From contig NC_088795.1 in the NCBI RefSeq assembly GCF_011386835.1, positions 14,985,441 to 15,049,440 of the forward strand: a stretch of 64,000 bases of DNA. The letters are read 5' to 3'. The DNA is from Chrysemys picta bellii. Its lineage: Eukaryota > Chordata > Testudines > Emydidae. The translations under genes and the position numbers were made by a program. The notes under the pieces are model-generated. The model was not told the origin of the DNA and did no database searches. It worked only from the letters and a program-made list of their open reading frames with translations. Below, in pieces: positions 59,856-64,000 of this stretch (the first letter of the stretch is position 1; each line of letters opens with the position of its first letter).

Positions 59856-60817
59856 CCACACACACAACACCCCAACCCTACATTAAAAGAACATTGATGT
59901 TGCAAAGTCGAGCACTCGAAAGTTAGGGAATGTCAGAATTAAGTTTGCCTCTGCAAGCTTACTTGGGTCCTCCTTGTGTGTATGCATTATTAAACTTATC
60001 ATAACAGTTCCATTAATAGTACAAAATATGCTATTTTTCCAGAGGACCTCACAGTTGTAAGAATTTTTTAAGATGGATAAAACAATATATCTCTCCCTAG
60101 TCTCATTGTTGGAAGCAGTTGAACTATTTTAGCTGAAACTTTCAAAAAAAAAATCAATTTAAAGCAGACACCCAGCATGGGACCCACACAGTTTAAATTT
60201 GGCAAAATTATAAGCAACTGAAAACAGAATCTTCTAATAAGTGTCTGGCAACCTTAAATCTAGGAGTCGCTACCTGCACTGCCAATAATAAATCAAGATG
60301 CTGACTGGAGCTAAATAACTAATTCATTGGGCCTAGGTTGTCCCTGTGTAGATAGCTGTGTTGCTTAGTTCCTACATGATTCGCTATGTTGCCTGCATTA
60401 TTAGCTACAGTTCCTGCTGTTTTCTGTAAGTTGGCTCAAACTTCATGAATCTCATGCCCACAGAAATATAGTTCTCCTACAGTCCTCAAACCAGATTATT
60501 CAACCTGTTACACATCAGCCTTTGAAAAAAATAACCTATTCATAGATTAGTTGTAATTTTTATTTCTCTAGATCCTTATATGGTGCCCAGCCCATCACCA
60601 TAATATCTGTGCGCCTATGCTAAGTGGACCAGAATTAACTGCTGGTTTCACCCATGCAATCCCATTGAAATCAGCTTTAACTGGAGGTAGAAATTGGCAG
60701 CATGCCTCCGGTATTAAGGTCTAATGTGAGTTCTTAGCTTTTTAAAGGGATACATGGCAGCTACGTTTGCTCCCTGAATGAAAATGTTAGATTTATGATA
60801 GGTATATCTTGTCTTAG

Positions 60818-61732
60818 GTCCGACAGCAGTAAGAAAAGAAGCCACTCTGAAAAGCCAACAATCCCAAATTATCGTCCCCATCCTCCTGGCAATGACCTCA
60901 CAAGCTCATCCACTCTGATTGAGAGCCACCAGGCCTCAGAACCCCCTAGGCATATCAGCAGGACTCAAAAGTGTGTCTCATCGCCAACAGACTTCAAGAA
61001 TCATTCTTCTGAACCTAAGCAGGGCGCCAGACCCTTGCTCCTTAACCGTATTCCTTCTGGACCTGGCCAGTCCTCATCTAGCGCTGCTCATTCCACCCAG
61101 ACTCCCTCAGACCTGCAGGCTGCTGGGGACAGCCTGGCAATGAGGCAACGTGCCAAACTAGACGCCGTCCCCCCCGAAGGCAATGATAACGGTCAGGCAC
61201 GGCCTCTGTACCGCGATGCCAGCTCCCCTGAGGACTCAGCCGAAGAAGCGATGCAGAGAAGGGCCATGCTGCCTCAGAGACACCTCCCACCAAAAGTGAT
61301 ATGGGCTCATTCGATCAATGATGACAGCTTCCTAAAGGGCTCGGTGTCTTCTCAGGTGTCTGGGCAGAAGCTCTTTCAAAGATGGCAGAGCCTACCGACA
61401 CAAAGCAGCACTTCTTCCGATTCAGAGACGCCTCCTCCCTCTGGGAAGATCTCTCTGCGGATCTCTGAGTCAGGCCTTCAGCTGACTCCCCCACCGGGCG
61501 TGCCGGAAGAAGGAGACGATGAGGTGTTTATCAAGGACTTGCAGCCTGGTGTTGCAGGGACTGCATTTAAATCCTCACCCCCTCTGCCACCACCTCCTCC
61601 TCTTCCTGAGTGGAGCCCCAGCGCTTTCACAGGCGACGCAGAGATATTTCCACCTCCTCCCCCGGCTGCATTTGAAGCAGGTGGGGCAACAGGAGACAAA
61701 TCCACGAGGCTTATAGAAGACGCCAAAGCAAG
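60818..61732 (+). CDS. SHROOM3: SHROOM3 proline-rich exon with FPPPPP motif
   Basis: This 915-nt exon has acceptor atatcttgtcttag and donor GCAAG|GTAAGG. One base completes Arg from 56976, 304 codons follow, and AG starts the next split codon (phase 2). The N-terminal part is poorly conserved and Ser/Pro-rich. The C-terminal half has blocks typical of SHROOM3: KISLRISESGLQLTPPPG, a DDEVFIKDLQP acidic block, a poly-Pro run (PPLPPPPPLPEW, about 61578-61615), and AEIFPPPPPAAFE with an FPPPPP core at 61647-61664 that fits the EVH1-ligand consensus for Ena/VASP proteins. The coding sequence continues beyond the window into the ASD2 coiled-coil exons that bind ROCK; I could not find the next exon before 64000. 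The apparent start ATG at 60795 is intronic. Confidence 0.93.
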
Positions 61733-62094
61733 GTAAGGGAGAGCTGTAATGCCATCGTGTCTTCCCGGGCCAGTTTTAGTCTTTGTAGGGCCATAAGGGG
61801 TAAGATATGCCGGGCCCAATCCGTCTGACGGACCACCCTCACCCCCAGCATTGCATACCCATGGGACCCATTCACAGCCACCAGCTGAGCAGAAAGGCTT
61901 CTAGGGAGTGTACACACACAGCAAGGAAAGCAGGGAAGTTGGACAAAGTCTCTGTCACCAGGGCTTGCTAGCCTCTGGCTCTGTGGGCGGACAGGGAAGG
62001 ATCAATGACACTAAGGAAGAAGGAGAATGCTGAGACTGTGGTCTCTGCTATACAAGGGGGCAGATGAACTGGTTCCTTCTGGTTTTCAAACTCT

Positions 62095-62332
62095 GTGGCG
62101 CCTACACGGCAATAAAAAACCCGCGGCACCTACTCTTCCTTGTGGGGCTCGGGCTGCAGGGCTAAAAATAGCGATGACGACGCTCGGGCTTGGTCTGGAG
62201 CCTGGGGTCTTGAGACCCACCCCCGTCAGAGCCCAGGCTCCAGCCCAAATCCGAACGTTTACACTGCTGTTTTTAGCCCTGCAGCCCGAGATCTGTGAGC
62301 CTGAGTAAGTACCCAAAGTTGACAGGTCCATT
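62095..62332. mobile_element. MITE-like GC-rich repeat
   Basis: gtggcgcctacacggcaata…ctggagcctgggg…cccaggctccagccc…cactgctgtttttagccctg. The internal arms are inverted; related to 36606-36755. Confidence 0.6.
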
Positions 62333-62607
62333 ACTGTAGGTGGCACTGGCCGGGCAAGGGGGTCCCTGGTTAAACAGTCCCTATGCAGCTGTATGTGTGT
62401 CATAAATCTATGCCATCACTGGGGCCTGTAACTAAGAGAATATACTGGGCCTGATTCTCCTCTCAGTTACAGCACAGACTTCAATGGAGTTACTCCTTAA
62501 TCACTGCTGCGTGAGAGGAGAGTCAGTCCTGGGGTTTTGACGTGCTGCGGTGGGTGCTCTCCATTCCAGTGGTCAGAGGGACGTCCCAGGTTTTGAGGGG
62601 GATGATC

Positions 62608-63481
62608 CAGGGGTGAAAGTAACTGAGGACACTTACCGGTACAGGGGGTGGCTCTGGCCCCCGGAAGGGGCGGGGCCTCGGGCGGAAGGGGCAGGGTTGG
62701 GGGTTCAGCATCCCCCAGCCAGCACTTGGACCGCGCCGCCCAGGGCTCCTGTGTTGATTTAAAGGGCACAGAGCTCCGGACACCGCTGCTGCGATAGGGG
62801 CAGCGGCATCCGGAGCCCCGGACCCTTTTAAATCGCTGGCTCCAGGGCAGCTGCTCCTTTTGCCCCTCCTGCCCGTCAGCGGCCGGTGGCGGGGGGGCAA
62901 AAGGGGCAGGGACATTAAAGTGCTGCAGGGTCCAGGATATCTGCCGCAGTAGTGCTTTAACGTTGCTGCGCCCCCCTCCCCCTCCCGTCGGCGGCCCCGC
63001 CAATGGGTGGGGGGCGCAGCAACATTAAAGCGTTGCCGCAGCAAAGGACCATCCCGAAAGCCCTGCCGGGGCAGCGCTTTAATGTCCGGGTCCCTTTTGC
63101 CACCCCTGTCGGCGGCTCTGCCGATACGAACCCTATGGCAGTGCCGCCGACAGAGAGAAGGGGCAGCGATGTTAAAGCGCTTTAAGGACAGTTCTTTGCC
63201 ACAGCAGCGCTTTGAGGATCCTTAGAAGTGCTTCCACAGCAAAAGACTGTCCTTAAAGTGATGGCGCAGGAGCACTTTAACGTTGCTGCCCTTCCCCCCC
63301 CCCCCCACTGTCAGCGGCCCTGCTGGTACGGACCCTAGCGGCAGGGCCCCCAACAGGAGGCAAAAGGGGCAGGGACATTAAGGCGCTGCCACGGCAACGC
63401 TTTAATGTGGGCTGGGTATGGGCCAGTGCAGGTTCTTACCGGTATGGAGTACCGGCCCGTACCGGCTCACTTTCACCCCTG
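62608..63481. mobile_element. 874-bp hAT-like element, perfect 8-bp TSD
   Basis: CAGGGGTGAAAGTAA and CTCACTTTCACCCCTG are inverted ends. ggatgatc is duplicated at 62600-62607 and 63482-63489. Subterminal ttaccggtac/gtaccggc motifs pair. The middle (62900-63420) repeats a module of type aacattaaagcg / cgctttaatgt in both orientations at least seven times. ORFs inside (e.g. 168-173 codons on the minus strand) are repeat-derived. Confidence 0.9.
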
Positions 63482-63661
63482 GGATGATCCCACATGAAAC
63501 CTAGGCATGCAGGATCAAAGTGTCCCAGAATATATGGCAGAGCCTGTGCAAAACGATCCTGTCACAACAGGGCGACTGGGTGTCAAGAGGTGGCCACGCA
63601 AATATCGCAGCTCCCGAATACAATGAGTTTATCCCGCCGGAGTAACTTGCAAAGCAGGCCG

Positions 63662-63742
63662 TGGGCTGGTGTAAGTCAGAGCAGTTGTGTGGACTTCAAA
63701 GGAGTTACCCCAAATTACACCAGCTGAGGATCGGGCCCATCC
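63662..63742. repeat. Palindromic repeat copy (gatcctcagctggtgtaaat type)
   Basis: gctggtgtaagtcagagcag…aaattacaccagctgaggat cgggccc; left terminal arm partly lost. Confidence 0.65.
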
Positions 63743-64000
63743 TGACTTTATTAGCAGGGCTGTGGCAGTGAGTTGTTAAGGAACCTTTGGGGTCAGTGTG
63801 AAAAGGACCGCTAGGATTTGAACTGTTCAGGCTTATTCTCGTTCCCAGCTTGAGAATGTCAAGCTGATTGACTTCCTTGTGGGGCTGACGAACCTGATCT
63901 CCGAACGCTTGCTAGGAGGGTGGCTGCTGTAGTTTAAGGTCCCACAGCAAGGATCAGCTTGTTACGTGTCACTGGGAGTGAGCGCAACAGTTGCCCCATA

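Larger units (their letters stand above)
56977..60817 (+). other. SHROOM3: SHROOM3 intron, 3.84 kb, phase 2
   Basis: GTAGG donor and TTAG acceptor. Contains a diverged TAGGGTGACC-type MITE, a minus-strand tRNA-SINE and palindromic repeats. Nothing recognised in 56980-57430, 57540-58400 or 59860-60810. Confidence 0.88.
61733..64000 (+). other. SHROOM3: Start of next SHROOM3 intron
   Basis: Begins with GTAAGG. Contains two MITE-like elements. I found no acceptor-exon pair in phase 2 resembling the next SHROOM3 exon before the window ends. Confidence 0.75.

Noticed and set aside
60795..60817. ATG at 60795 as a coding start
   Set aside because: It precedes the acceptor AG at 60816-60817; phase and homology place the exon start at 60818.
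62497..63044. 168- and 173-codon minus-strand ORFs
   Set aside because: Inside the 874-bp hAT-like element; GC-rich module repeats, no domain.
63840..63900. Possible next SHROOM3 exon after ttcccag at 63848
   Set aside because: The open sequence lacks similarity to SHROOM3 and does not fit the needed phase convincingly.

Overview
The window is nuclear DNA of a vertebrate, most likely a cryptodiran turtle. It is AT-moderate, intron-rich and full of sauropsid repeats: CR1 LINE 3' ends, MIR/CORE-SINE copies, hAT and Harbinger-type MITEs with intact target-site duplications (TSDs), a solo LTR and, most telling, tRNA-headed SINEs of the kind I recall as the tortoise Pol III (Cry) family. No prokaryotic, plasmid or CRISPR-like structure is present.

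Only one gene is supported. It is the middle of SHROOM3 (actin-binding, apical-constriction scaffold) on the + strand. Five coding exons are visible with matching splice phases: 32713-32844, 45135-45266, 48926-52244 (the giant exon carrying the ASD1 actin-binding region), 56900-56976 and 60818-61732. Together they give 4575 nt, about 1525 codons, of uninterrupted reading frame. The N-terminal PDZ exons must lie upstream of base 1, and the ASD2/ROCK-binding exons downstream of base 64000. A conserved Met-Met pair in the second exon is a plausible start for the PDZ-less short isoform.

Layout: 1-32712 is a long upstream intron with many repeats. It holds a partial hAT, a 383-bp hAT with perfect TSD, a gas-phase-like (TG)n(CG)n tract, CR1, a Harbinger-like MITE, a 1.16-kb antisense solo LTR, a second probable LTR, and a MIR split by a 678-bp hAT. 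32845-45134 is a 12.3-kb intron with CR1, SINE, a hammerhead-bearing short element and a (CTAT)n array. 45267-48925, 52245-56899 and 56977-60817 are shorter introns; the second of these holds a nested Harbinger/hAT pair and a GC-rich 551-bp MITE. 61733-64000 begins the next intron and holds an 874-bp hAT-like element.

The most interesting non-genic signals are: (i) short elements with 13-bp TSDs whose minus strand carries a recognisable hammerhead-ribozyme core (CUGANGA / stem II / GAAA), as known for Penelope-like elements; (ii) several dispersed palindromic families centred on a CCATTGACTTCAATGG-like core, present in more than 20 decayed copies; (iii) a 33-bp near-identical pair 1.85 kb apart with no obvious explanation; (iv) an ATG-GTAAGT candidate first exon near 3.1 kb. 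I found no evidence of a wholly new biological system. Many lines of apparent ORFs are chance frames in introns or repeats.
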